The notes beneath the pieces were generated by a model. That model saw only the letters and a list, made by a program, of their open reading frames with translations. It was not told where the DNA came from and searched no databases. Of a DNA stretch of 11,351 bases, positions 1 to 6,081 are shown in pieces. Every line of letters begins with the position of its first letter. Within the stretch, counting starts at the first letter, position 1. The stretch is from an uncultured Chitinophagaceae bacterium (GTDB taxonomy: Bacteria > Bacteroidota > Bacteroidia > Chitinophagales > Chitinophagaceae), in NCBI GenBank assembly GCA_946885665.1, contig CAMPGT010000129.1, positions 1-11,351 of the forward strand, in the 5' to 3' direction. Position numbers and translations under genes: made by a program.

Positions 1-7
1 CGTCTCC

Positions 8-1072
8 TCACTCCGCCATCCCCTCCAGCAGCCTCGAATTCTCCTTATCCTCCCGGAACATCCGCAACCCTTCCTTCACGCTCAAATAACGGTATCCGCG
101 CCGGTGATTCATCCTGCTGATCTTCCATAAAATAACCCAATGCCTGATGATCTCCTTCCACGCAAAAAATAAACTGTGCTGCGGGTCGTACATGTGCGTG
201 GGCTCGGAGCCGGCCCCATTCACCTCGATAACAGAAAAATTCTTTCCGTTCCGTAAATCTTCCCAGCTCCCATAACGGATATCCAGCCTGCCAAAATAAA
301 AATCCTTCACCTGCAAACATATCTCATTCATCACCGCTGTCAGCGCTTCATCCGCAAGGTGACTCTCATCCAAAAACTTTGCCCCCCTTGCATGATTACC
401 GTAAGGACCCAACAATTTTTTTTCTCCCTGTTCCGGCACCTCGTCCAGCCTGCTGCCATAAATCCTTTCCAGAACCTCCATTTGCAACAAAAACCTCGTG
501 TCTTTTTCCAGCAATTTTCTCATGCTGGAAAGGCCGTCTCCCTTTACCGTCAGAAACTCTTTTCTCACGATGCCGGATATACGCCCCTTATCCTCTCCGG
601 GGTACCGGTAATAGAATATACCTACTTCGTTGGGCAGCTCGATAAATTTCTGAATATGAAAATCCACCAGCGCCTGCTTCACATAAAGGAAAACATCGTC
701 GTCACTATTCAACACCTTCACTCCCCTGCCCCTTCCCCCATTGTCGGGTTTGCCAATCAGCGGGAAGCGAAATCCGTTTTCGTTCAGTGCTTTCAACACC
801 TTTTCGGGGGCCGAGCCTTTGTCGAAGTGCATCGTAGGCGGGTACAGCGCTTTGGGCATGATGTCATGTATCTGTTTTTTGGATTCTCCCAAAAAACCAC
901 CGTTAACGATCGAGGGATTGGATGCCGAAAAGAAAAAGAAGGAACGTGCCCGCAGGCACAGAAAAAACCACACCGGGTATATCCAGGTGTACACCATCCC
1001 GAAGCTCCAGTATTCCCAGTTGAAGAGTTTGATGAAGAATGGCCGTCTCAGCGCTTGCTTCACGACATTCAT
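8..1072 (-). CDS. ATP-grasp fold, carboxylate-amine ligase-like protein with hydrophobic N-terminus
   Basis: The 354-aa protein has the layout of an ATP-grasp enzyme related to D-Ala-D-Ala ligase; such enzymes join a carboxylate to an amine through an acyl-phosphate. Visible signs are PLIGKPDNGGRGRGVKV (residues 104-120, ATP-binding lysine and glycine-rich loop), EVGIFYYRYPG (149-159), GPYGNHARGAKF (222-233), and the metal-binding end GRLDIRY (261-267) with VIEVNGAGSEP (281-291). Residues 20-50 are very rich in Trp, Tyr and Phe and hydrophobic, which suggests membrane association; this is inference. It is the last gene of a three-gene operon: its ATG shares one base with the stop codon of the NRDE gene (TAATG), so translation is probably coupled. 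The substrate is unknown. Databases may call such proteins D-Ala-D-Ala ligases, but that function is not shown here. Confidence 0.8.
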   Translation of the reverse strand: MNVVKQALRRPFFIKLFNWEYWSFGMVYTWIYPVWFFLCLRARSFFFFSASNPSIVNGGFLGESKKQIHDIMPKALYPPTMHFDKGSAPEKVLKALNENGFRFPLIGKPDNGGRGRGVKVLNSDDDVFLYVKQALVDFHIQKFIELPNEVGIFYYRYPGEDKGRISGIVRKEFLTVKGDGLSSMRKLLEKDTRFLLQMEVLERIYGSRLDEVPEQGEKKLLGPYGNHARGAKFLDESHLADEALTAVMNEICLQVKDFYFGRLDIRYGSWEDLRNGKNFSVIEVNGAGSEPTHMYDPQHSLFFAWKEIIRHWVILWKISRMNHRRGYRYLSVKEGLRMFREDKENSRLLEGMAE

Positions 1073-1800
1073 TATTTACCGGCGATTGAATTTTCCGATA
1101 ACAGTTTGCTCGTATGACGCGTGTCGTTCTTCATGTTGAGATACTCCATGGTCATGGCGTCGGCGTCGATGGCAAGCGATGTAATGCTCACGGTAAACAC
1201 CTTGCCGTCGCGGTTCATCAGCAAGTCATTATTTGCATCGCCATCGCCGGTGAACCTGTGAAAGTCGAGTACCTGCTGCTGTGAAGGTTCGGGATTGGCG
1301 GCGATCCAGGTGTCGAACCAATTCTTTCTTTTCGTCCTAATGTTTTCCGGATAAAGTGTAACCGACGACCAAACATGAGGCTTACCGGCGTCCATTTCGA
1401 CGTGGTATTTCTTCGCACCATCCCATCTGCATTCAAACAGATGGCGGTTATCTATGATGATCGCGGTGAACGGTTCGATATTGTTCAGGTTGATAGCCAT
1501 AAAACAATTGTAGGGCGTGGTGTGGTCCAGGAGGTCGAGCAGTATCAGTCCACGGCTCTTGCGGTAGGGCGGTTGGGGATCGTGCGCCTCCACTCCACCG
1601 TTAAGAAAAACGATGGCGTTGCCGTTTTCGTGAGCAGCGATCCACGTTCCTCCTGCGTCGCCATCTTTGGGATACATCATCTGCCCTGAACCGGCAGGGT
1701 AAACCCCGGGAGGCAACGCATCCGTTCTCCAATTCTTTTCGTCCCTGTTCGAAGTAAGATAAACTCGTTGCCGGGCGGGAATAAAGGTTACTGTGCACAT
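1072..1800 (-). CDS. NRDE family protein (TANGO2-like)
   Basis: The 242-aa protein begins MCTVTF and carries the family signature SNRDE at residues 17-21. It also has GGTWIAAHENG (50-60), NGG (67-69) and KSRG (81-84), all typical of the NRDE/TANGO2 family. That family has an Ntn-hydrolase-like fold in which Cys2 would become the N-terminal nucleophile after Met removal; Cys2 is present here. The biochemical role in bacteria is not settled; eukaryotic and some bacterial members have been linked to haem handling. The length matches the family. Its ATG lies inside the end of the DinB-family gene (13-bp overlap), and its TAA overlaps the start of the ATP-grasp gene by one base, so the three are almost certainly one transcript. 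Family assignment is firm; function is not. Confidence 0.88.
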   Translation of the reverse strand: MCTVTFIPARQRVYLTSNRDEKNWRTDALPPGVYPAGSGQMMYPKDGDAGGTWIAAHENGNAIVFLNGGVEAHDPQPPYRKSRGLILLDLLDHTTPYNCFMAINLNNIEPFTAIIIDNRHLFECRWDGAKKYHVEMDAGKPHVWSSVTLYPENIRTKRKNWFDTWIAANPEPSQQQVLDFHRFTGDGDANNDLLMNRDGKVFTVSITSLAIDADAMTMEYLNMKNDTRHTSKLLSENSIAGK

Positions 1801-2288
1801 TGCTTTCGATGCTTGACAGTAGAGGAAGCCACACCAAAATTATCGGGCAGGCTTATCTCTGAAACTTCGGTGATGCCCACGCGGATCAGCGCCATGTGGT
1901 GAATAGTATGTTCGAGATTGTACGCGATTTCGCGGTAGTAATTTGTCGGGATGGATACCGGCTCAACAGCATGATCGTCGTACGATGCATTCAGAACAAG
2001 TTCTTTGTCGGGCCTTGCCAGGTTCGAATAAATATCCTGCAGCAGTTGCAGAGCAAGCTCTTTATTGGTCTCAATGGCTACGTCCCTTTTCCTGTTTTCA
2101 TAATTCACAATACCATCGGGGTAGCCGTTTTCCAGGCATTGAAAAAGTTCGATGATGTGCCTTACATGTTGTCCGATTGTATTGTTGACCAGATTCGTGC
2201 ATGGCTGAACGTAAGCGGCTGGTGTCAATTGCCTTATAGTTTCACCAAGTTGAACAAATACATTGTTGACAGCTTGTTGTAATTGCAT
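1788..2288 (-). CDS. DinB-family four-helix metal-binding protein
   Basis: The protein is 166 aa from the ATG at 2286-2288. An in-frame TTG at 2304-2306 would add six residues, but MQLQQAVNNVFVQL is the more natural start. It looks like the DinB/YfiT-like superfamily, four-helix bundles that bind a divalent metal through three histidines. The candidates are the His of GQHVRH (residue 41) and the two His spaced four apart in LEHTIHHMALIR (127 and 131). NYENRKRD (62-69) is another recognisable segment. Characterised relatives include thiol S-transferases such as bacillithiol transferase, but many members, probably this one, have no known reaction. It is the first gene of the operon, and its 3' end overlaps the NRDE start. 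It has no link to DNA polymerase IV despite the family name. Confidence 0.8.
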   Translation of the reverse strand: MQLQQAVNNVFVQLGETIRQLTPAAYVQPCTNLVNNTIGQHVRHIIELFQCLENGYPDGIVNYENRKRDVAIETNKELALQLLQDIYSNLARPDKELVLNASYDDHAVEPVSIPTNYYREIAYNLEHTIHHMALIRVGITEVSEISLPDNFGVASSTVKHRKQCAQ

Positions 2289-2339
2289 TGGCCCGTTTTG
2301 CTGCAAAATAATATTTTTTTGTATGTTTAAACAAAAAGA
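2289..2339. promoter_or_regulatory. AT-rich divergent promoter region
   Basis: These 51 bp separate the starts of the minus-strand DinB operon and the plus-strand Fe-S gene, so both promoters must lie here or reach into the coding ends. The segment holds an 8-bp palindrome GTTTAAAC (2325-2332) and long A and T runs. On the plus strand, TTG (2298-2300), 21 bp and then TATGTTTA (2322-2329) resemble a Bacteroidota -33/-7 promoter with one mismatch. The start site would fall almost on the ATG at 2340, so this reading is weak. No exact -7 box is seen on the minus strand. Confidence 0.3.
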
Positions 2340-3119
2340 ATGCCTGTACCTGTTATGGCTGAATTATTTGCGAAGGGCGAATCACCTGAGATCCTTTTTT
2401 GGGTGGGATGCTCGGGCAGCTACGACCAGCGCGCGCAGAAAATTACGAGGGCCTTTACGGAAATCCTCAACCGGTTGCAGATTTCATATGCAATTTTAGG
2501 TAAGGAAGAAATGTGTACGGGCGACCCTGCCCGCCGCGCCGGAAATGAATTTATGTTCCAGATGATGGCGTACCAGAACATCCAGGTGTTGAACAATTAT
2601 TCCGTCAAAAAAATAGTCACCGCGTGCCCGCACTGCTTCAACATTTTCGCCAACGAATATCCTGACCTTGGCGGCCACTACGAGGTTATCCATCACTCCG
2701 TTTTTTTGCAGCAGCTCATCAATGAAGGGAAGATAAAAATGAAAGAAGGAGGTGCGTTTAAAGGCAAGCGCATCACCTATCACGACAGTTGTTACCTGGG
2801 CAGGGCAAACAATATTTACGAAGCGCCACGCAAAGTGCTCGAGGCGCTCGATGCAGAGCTGGTGGAGATGAAACGCTGCCGCAGCAAGGGATTGTGTTGC
2901 GGCGCCGGTGGCGCACAAATGTTCAAGGAAGAAGAAAAAGGCATTAAACGCATCAACACGGAACGTTCCGAAGAAGCCATCGGCACCGGCGCCTCGGTGA
3001 TCGCGGCAGCTTGTCCTTTCTGCAATACGATGCTCACCGATGGTATCAAAACGGCCGAAAAGGAGGATGACATCCGTGTGCTCGACATCGCCGAAATCGT
3101 GGCACTGTCCATGCAGTAA
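2340..3119 (+). CDS. (Fe-S)-binding protein with two CCG (cysteine-rich, HdrB/LutA-like) domains
   Basis: The 259-aa protein has two cysteine-rich domains of the type found in heterodisulfide reductase HdrB, GlpC and LutA. The second motif is complete: C151, 34 residues, C186-C187, 37 residues, then C225-x2-C228 (within KGLCCGAGG and CPFC). The first has the same spacing with one cysteine missing: C24, 34 residues, C59-T60, 36 residues, then C96-x2-C99 (EEMCTGDP and CPHC). Such domains bind Fe-S clusters and take part in electron transfer or disulfide chemistry, usually with a ferredoxin-type dicluster partner. No such partner is next to it here. The ATG at 2340 gives the N-terminus MPVPVMAELF; the ATG at 2355 is an alternative. 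The gene 20 bp downstream is probably in the same transcript. The redox partner and substrate cannot be told from the sequence. Confidence 0.9.
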   Translation: MPVPVMAELFAKGESPEILFWVGCSGSYDQRAQKITRAFTEILNRLQISYAILGKEEMCTGDPARRAGNEFMFQMMAYQNIQVLNNYSVKKIVTACPHCFNIFANEYPDLGGHYEVIHHSVFLQQLINEGKIKMKEGGAFKGKRITYHDSCYLGRANNIYEAPRKVLEALDAELVEMKRCRSKGLCCGAGGAQMFKEEEKGIKRINTERSEEAIGTGASVIAAACPFCNTMLTDGIKTAEKEDDIRVLDIAEIVALSMQ

Positions 3120-3139
3120 TTAAGTCCTAATTTTATGGC

Positions 3140-3679
3140 ATGAATACAGATTTCAAACATCTTCTTCCCGAAGATTTCGATGATAGCTCGAGAGTTTGGA
3201 TATATCAAAGCAACAGGCTCTTTACACTGCATGAGGCGCTGCAACTGGAAGAGCTGCTGAAGAATTTTGTGAGCAGTTGGAACTCGCACGGCACGCCGGT
3301 AAAAGGCTTCGCCAACCTGTTCTTCGGACAGTTCATCATACTGGTTGCCGATGAAACAGGGCACGGCGTAAGCGGGTGCAGCACCGATTCGTCGGTAAGG
3401 ATGATGCAGGAGGTCGGCCAAATGTTCAACGTAAACCTGTTCGACCGGCTTTTGCTGGGCTTTATGGTGAAGGAAAGGATACAGATGGTGCCGATGCCGC
3501 AGCTTGCCTATGCGCTTGAAAACGGGTTCCTGGACGCTTCCACGCTTTACTTCAACAATACTGTCCAAACCCTCGGCGAGCTGAAGTCAAAATGGCTCAT
3601 TCCGGCCAGGGAAAGCTGGCTGGCAAAAGATGCCCGCTTCAGCAAGCTGCTGACCCGCGAAACCGAAGTCGAAAAATAA
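3140..3679 (+). CDS. Conserved Bacteroidota protein of unknown function (often mislabelled 'ABC transporter ATPase')
   Basis: The 179-aa protein resembles a small Bacteroidota family that databases often call 'ABC transporter ATPase'. That label does not fit: there is no Walker A (GxxxxGK[ST]), no LSGGQ-type signature and no Walker B. Recognisable parts are VWIYQSNR (19-26), QFIILVADE (64-72), the central SGCS (78-81) with a conserved-looking Cys80, and FDRL (101-104). There is no signal peptide or membrane segment, so it is probably cytoplasmic. It starts 20 bp after the CCG-domain Fe-S gene on the same strand, which suggests cotranscription and perhaps a shared role. Its stop codon is five bases from the stop of the convergent DUF3052-like gene. 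Function unknown. Confidence 0.8.
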   Translation: MNTDFKHLLPEDFDDSSRVWIYQSNRLFTLHEALQLEELLKNFVSSWNSHGTPVKGFANLFFGQFIILVADETGHGVSGCSTDSSVRMMQEVGQMFNVNLFDRLLLGFMVKERIQMVPMPQLAYALENGFLDASTLYFNNTVQTLGELKSKWLIPARESWLAKDARFSKLLTRETEVEK

Positions 3680-3684
3680 GTGGA

Positions 3685-4125
3685 TTAAACAGCCAGCGCC
3701 TCGGACCTCTTGGCCGTTTTGCGTGCGGTTTTGAGCACAGGTTCCTTGCGCATAAAGCGGGTAGCTGTCCAAACATGGTCGAGGGCCACTTCCTGCGAAG
3801 TTTCAAAACCCTGGTTATGAACGCAATCCCAACTACAGGCCCTGCTGAGGTCCGTGGAGATCTTCGATGTGCTCTTCGGATAGGCTATCCAAAAAACTCC
3901 TTCTTCGTGCAAGGCAGGGATCACATCACCCAGGATACCACTAAGCTGGTTCACATTGACCGCGAATACCAGGGCAAAGTCTATCTTCCTGGATTTCAGC
4001 AAGGGGGTAACGTTCTTGGCAAAAGCGATCTTAGCGAATTGCTTTTCAATTGAAGAAGGAAGGCCCTGAATTAAGATGTTTTTCTGTTCCGTGTAAAGAA
4101 GTTTTTCGAGCAAATTTGGGAGCAT
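3685..4125 (-). CDS. DUF3052-like small protein
   Basis: The 146-aa protein looks like the DUF3052 family, from memory of its pattern. It has a hydrophobic strand IDFALVFAVN (48-57), then GVFWIAYPKSTSK (76-88), TDLSR (91-95) and VWTATRFMRK (118-127). The order 'G-x-x-W-x-A-x-PK', 'TDL' and 'W-x-x-x-RF' is typical. No catalytic residues are known for the family, and I infer no function. The C-terminal 20 residues are rich in Lys and Arg. There is no signal peptide. It stands alone: convergent with the 179-aa gene and preceded by a long non-coding gap with a good -7 box. A profile search with DUF3052 would settle the family. Confidence 0.65.
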   Translation of the reverse strand: MLPNLLEKLLYTEQKNILIQGLPSSIEKQFAKIAFAKNVTPLLKSRKIDFALVFAVNVNQLSGILGDVIPALHEEGVFWIAYPKSTSKISTDLSRACSWDCVHNQGFETSQEVALDHVWTATRFMRKEPVLKTARKTAKRSEALAV

Positions 4126-4164
4126 GCACAGAAATTTTTATTAGAGAAATTCTCAATCGGACTG

Positions 4165-4172
4165 CAAAATTA
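4165..4172 (-). promoter_or_regulatory. Putative -7 box (TAATTTTG) for the DUF3052-like gene
   Basis: Read on the minus strand this is TAATTTTG, an exact match to the Bacteroidota -7 consensus TAnnTTTG. It lies 39 bp upstream of the gene's ATG. No TTG is seen at the expected -33 distance. A short inverted repeat, GAGAA-T-TTCTC (minus strand, 4144-4154), lies just downstream of the expected transcription start and could be an operator or a leader hairpin. Confidence 0.45.
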
Positions 4173-4215
4173 AAAAATTCCGGCCTTTGAGAAAAATCTA
4201 ATTGAGAGGAGAAAA

Positions 4216-4415
4216 CGGCAATCGGCAATCGACAATCGGCAAAAGATTTTTGGGAGATGACGAACTAATTTCAGAACGTATTAGTTAACAACATTATAGA
4301 CGGAAGATGAACCTCGATAACATAAGTAAATCGTCAGTCAGTAAGTTGGCTTTTTAAGGAAGCGTGTTTCATTTAACGAAACGCATCATTGCCGTTTGCC
4401 CATTGCCGATTGCCG
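4216..4415. repeat. 200-bp intergenic element bounded by inverted ATTGCCG heptamer arrays
   Basis: The left arm (4216-4243) is four tandem heptamers: CGGCAAT, CGGCAAT, CGACAAT, CGGCAAA. The right arm (4388-4415) is four heptamers in the opposite orientation: ATTGCCG, TTTGCCC, ATTGCCG, ATTGCCG. By my count the arms match as inverted repeats at 24 of 28 positions and enclose 144 bp without a gene. The right arm ends at the base next to the stop codon of the M48 gene. Inside are a 7-bp perfect stem (4263-4286) and a bulged stem, GCG-TG-TTTC with GAAACGC (4362-4384). I see no target-site duplication and no transposase. It could be a MITE- or REP-like repeat, a slippage product of short tandem repeats, or a long terminator-like structure downstream of the M48 gene. 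Confidence 0.7.
4263..4286. other. Small perfect stem-loop inside the intergenic element
   Basis: AACTAAT (4263-4269) and ATTAGTT (4280-4286) form a 7-bp perfect stem with a 10-base loop. It is AT-rich and therefore weak, and no U-tract follows, so it is not a typical terminator. It may be a conserved core of the surrounding repeat or chance. Confidence 0.35.
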
Positions 4416-5225
4416 TCACTTGCTCTGCACCGGCTTGTAGTACTTTAACGCCTCAGGCATCAGGTCCTGGAGGCGCTTGATCCTTGTATCCTCGGCAGGG
4501 TGTGTACTCAAAAACTCCGGCGGGCGGTTGCCATCACTCATTGCTTTCATCCTCTCCCATAACGGAATGGCTTCCCGAGGGTTATAACCTGCCATAGCGG
4601 TGAAAATGAGTCCGTAATGATCCGCTTCGAGCTCCTGTTTCCGGGAATTGGGAAGCAGCACGCCGATCTGTGCGCCAGGACCGTACACATTATTAAAAAT
4701 ATCTGAAACCTGCTTGTTGCCCGAGGTAAGCACTCCACCAACCACGCCCACTCCCTGCGCCACCAGCGCCTGGCTCATCCTTTCGTTACCGTGATGAGCA
4801 AGGGCATGCGTGATCTCATGGCCCAGCACAACCGCCAAAGCGGCCTCGTTCTGGGTTACGGGTAAAAGGCCGGTGTACACCACTATTTTACCGCCCGGCA
4901 TCGCCCACGCGTTAACTTCTTTTGAATCGACGAGGTTGTACTCCCATTTATAGCCTTCCAGCTCCTGCGTTATCCCTTTTGTTGAATAGTAGCGGTTGAT
5001 GGCGTTGACCAGGCGCTGGCCCACCCTTCTCACCATTTCCGCATCGCGGCTGGAAGAAGCGCTGACCACCTTGTTTTCGCTTAAAAACTGCTGGTATTCT
5101 GTTTGAGCCATCGCCCTAAGCTCACTTTCCGGTAAAATGGCGAGTTGGTTTCTGCCGGTTATAGAATTCTTACTGCAAGCTGCGATAGTGAAGGAAAAGA
5201 TTGCAATAATCAGGGTCTTTTTCAT
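4416..5225 (-). CDS. M48-family zinc metalloprotease, predicted lipoprotein
   Basis: From the ATG at 5223-5225 the protein is 269 aa and begins with a lipoprotein signal: MKK, a hydrophobic stretch, then FTIAAC with the lipidated Cys at 17. An upstream in-frame ATG would add MYVNNSC ahead of the signal, so I prefer the later start. The zinc motif HEITH (136-140) sits in VVLGHEITHALAHHG, and QELEADHYG (197-205) carries the third zinc ligand and the conserved Asp. WAMPGGKIVVYTG (107-119) and STHPAEDTRI (240-249) are further M48 hallmarks, as in the BepA/LoiP/YcaL group. It is probably an envelope quality-control protease held in a membrane by lipid and facing the periplasm. The catalytic motif is intact. 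It lies 110 bp downstream of plsY and probably has its own promoter. The heptamer repeat directly follows its stop codon. Confidence 0.92.
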   Translation of the reverse strand: MKKTLIIAIFSFTIAACSKNSITGRNQLAILPESELRAMAQTEYQQFLSENKVVSASSSRDAEMVRRVGQRLVNAINRYYSTKGITQELEGYKWEYNLVDSKEVNAWAMPGGKIVVYTGLLPVTQNEAALAVVLGHEITHALAHHGNERMSQALVAQGVGVVGGVLTSGNKQVSDIFNNVYGPGAQIGVLLPNSRKQELEADHYGLIFTAMAGYNPREAIPLWERMKAMSDGNRPPEFLSTHPAEDTRIKRLQDLMPEALKYYKPVQSK

Positions 5226-5282
5226 ACATGAGTTATTTACATACAAAGAGACAATACTTATACCATGCGAAGTATGCCGGTG

Positions 5283-5313
5283 TAAAAATAAGGCATAACC
5301 ACACCTGACTCAA
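5283..5313 (-). promoter_or_regulatory. Putative promoter of the M48 protease gene
   Basis: On the minus strand TTG (5311-5313), a 20-bp spacer and TATTTTTA (5283-5290) fit the Bacteroidota -33/-7 pattern (TTG, about 20 bp, TAnnTTTG) with one mismatch in the -7 box. The leader to the ATG at 5225 would be about 50 nt. Motif match only. Confidence 0.4.
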
Positions 5314-5335
5314 CAGTTTAACAAAAAGTAAATCG

Positions 5336-5995
5336 TTATTCTTTGTCGCTGCGGCGCCGCTCGCGGCGTTTATCGCGATGCTTGAGGATAGGAACTTTGC
5401 TCTCATTGCCACGCAGCAATCTGCTGATATTCTTTTGGTGGGTCAACAGCACCGTTAGGGTAACAGCGATGGCAAATGCCCTGTACAGGGGCTCCTGTTC
5501 GTTGAAGATAAATAAAATGAAAACAGCGAAAGCAACGCTTGCCAGGATCGAACTGAGGGAAACAAATCTTGTAAGGTACAGTACTAACATAAACACCCCC
5601 ACGCAACAGCCGGCCACCAGGGGCTGGATGGCGATGATCATCCCGAACAGCGTCGCCACGCCCTTGCCTCCTCTGAAGTCTGCCCATATGGGGAATATAT
5701 GCCCCAGCACTGCCGCCAAGCCTAACCCCACCATAAAATTTGTTCTGTCCCACTCATCGGTGAGATAATAAGGCAGCAACACGTACAGTGAAGTTGCCGC
5801 CACACCTTTGAGTATGTCCACCAGCATAACGATAGAGCCCCATTTAGGGCCCAGCACCCTGAAAGTATTGGTAGCACCGGAGTTTCCGCTTCCATATTCA
5901 CGGATGTCAATACCAAAGTACACCCGGCTGAGTAGCACGGCAGTGGGGATTGAGCCTATCAGATAAGCTATTACAATGAGTAAAACTTCTTTCAT
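5336..5995 (-). CDS. plsY: Glycerol-3-phosphate acyltransferase PlsY
   Basis: PlsY moves the acyl group from acyl-phosphate to glycerol-3-phosphate in the inner membrane, making lysophosphatidate, the first committed step of phospholipid synthesis. From the ATG at 5993-5995 the protein is 219 aa and almost wholly hydrophobic. The family motifs are present: GSIPTA (14-19), GSGNSGATNTFR (35-46), GHIFPIWADFRGGKGVAT (98-115) and HQKNISRLLRGNE (186-198). An in-frame TTG at 6022 is unlikely to be the start because it lies inside a probable -7 box. The C-terminus is a basic tail (KHRDKRRERRRSDKE), presumably cytoplasmic. It lies downstream of pnp on the same strand, beyond a terminator, and so is likely transcribed separately. 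The acyl-phosphate synthase PlsX is not in the window. Confidence 0.96.
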   Translation of the reverse strand: MKEVLLIVIAYLIGSIPTAVLLSRVYFGIDIREYGSGNSGATNTFRVLGPKWGSIVMLVDILKGVAATSLYVLLPYYLTDEWDRTNFMVGLGLAAVLGHIFPIWADFRGGKGVATLFGMIIAIQPLVAGCCVGVFMLVLYLTRFVSLSSILASVAFAVFILFIFNEQEPLYRAFAIAVTLTVLLTHQKNISRLLRGNESKVPILKHRDKRRERRRSDKE

Positions 5996-6019
5996 TGAAT
6001 AGTAGACATGGTGAGTTGA

Positions 6020-6027
6020 CAAATATA
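6020..6027 (-). promoter_or_regulatory. Putative -7 box (TATATTTG) for plsY
   Basis: The minus strand reads TATATTTG, an exact TAnnTTTG match, with the plsY ATG 24 bp downstream. No TTG is seen at -33. The box lies within the U-tract of the pnp terminator, so termination of pnp and initiation of plsY would use adjoining sequence. It also argues against the TTG at 6022 as the start codon. Confidence 0.45.
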
Positions 6028-6033
6028 AATAAA

Positions 6034-6066
6034 AGAGGCCGTAAAACGTTTCGTCCTACGGCCTTT
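6034..6066 (-). terminator. Rho-independent terminator after pnp
   Basis: AGGCCGTA (6036-6043) and TACGGCCT (6057-6064) form an 8-bp perfect GC-rich stem, extendable by a G-T and an A-T pair, around a 13-base loop. On the minus strand it is followed by TTTTATTTATATTT. It begins 15 bp past the pnp stop codon, the usual place for an intrinsic terminator. Confidence 0.8.
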
Positions 6067-6081
6067 GTTCAGATTAATATT

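Noticed and set aside
359..1117. 252-aa open frame on the plus strand
   Set aside because: It is antisense to the ATP-grasp gene, with low-complexity, His-, Phe- and Gln-rich composition typical of a shadow frame.
2417..2431. 15-bp identity with the GT4 gene near 8795 (CAGCTACGACCAGCG)
   Set aside because: Both encode S-Y-D-Q-R within unrelated families; it is an isolated coincidence with no flanking similarity.
2816..3568. 250-aa open frame on the minus strand
   Set aside because: It is antisense to the well-supported CCG Fe-S gene and the 179-aa gene, and its protein shows no recognisable motif.
3140..3679. ABC transporter ATPase, the label often given to this family
   Set aside because: No Walker A, signature or Walker B motif is present.
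4216..4243. Heptamer repeats as a CRISPR array
   Set aside because: The units are 7 bp and directly adjacent with no spacers, and no cas genes are present.
5226..5335. Terminator for plsY
   Set aside because: The region has T-runs but I found no convincing GC-rich hairpin next to them.
6020..6022. TTG as the start of PlsY
   Set aside because: It lies inside a probable -7 box and the terminator tail, and the nine extra residues precede the first membrane helix without matching the family.
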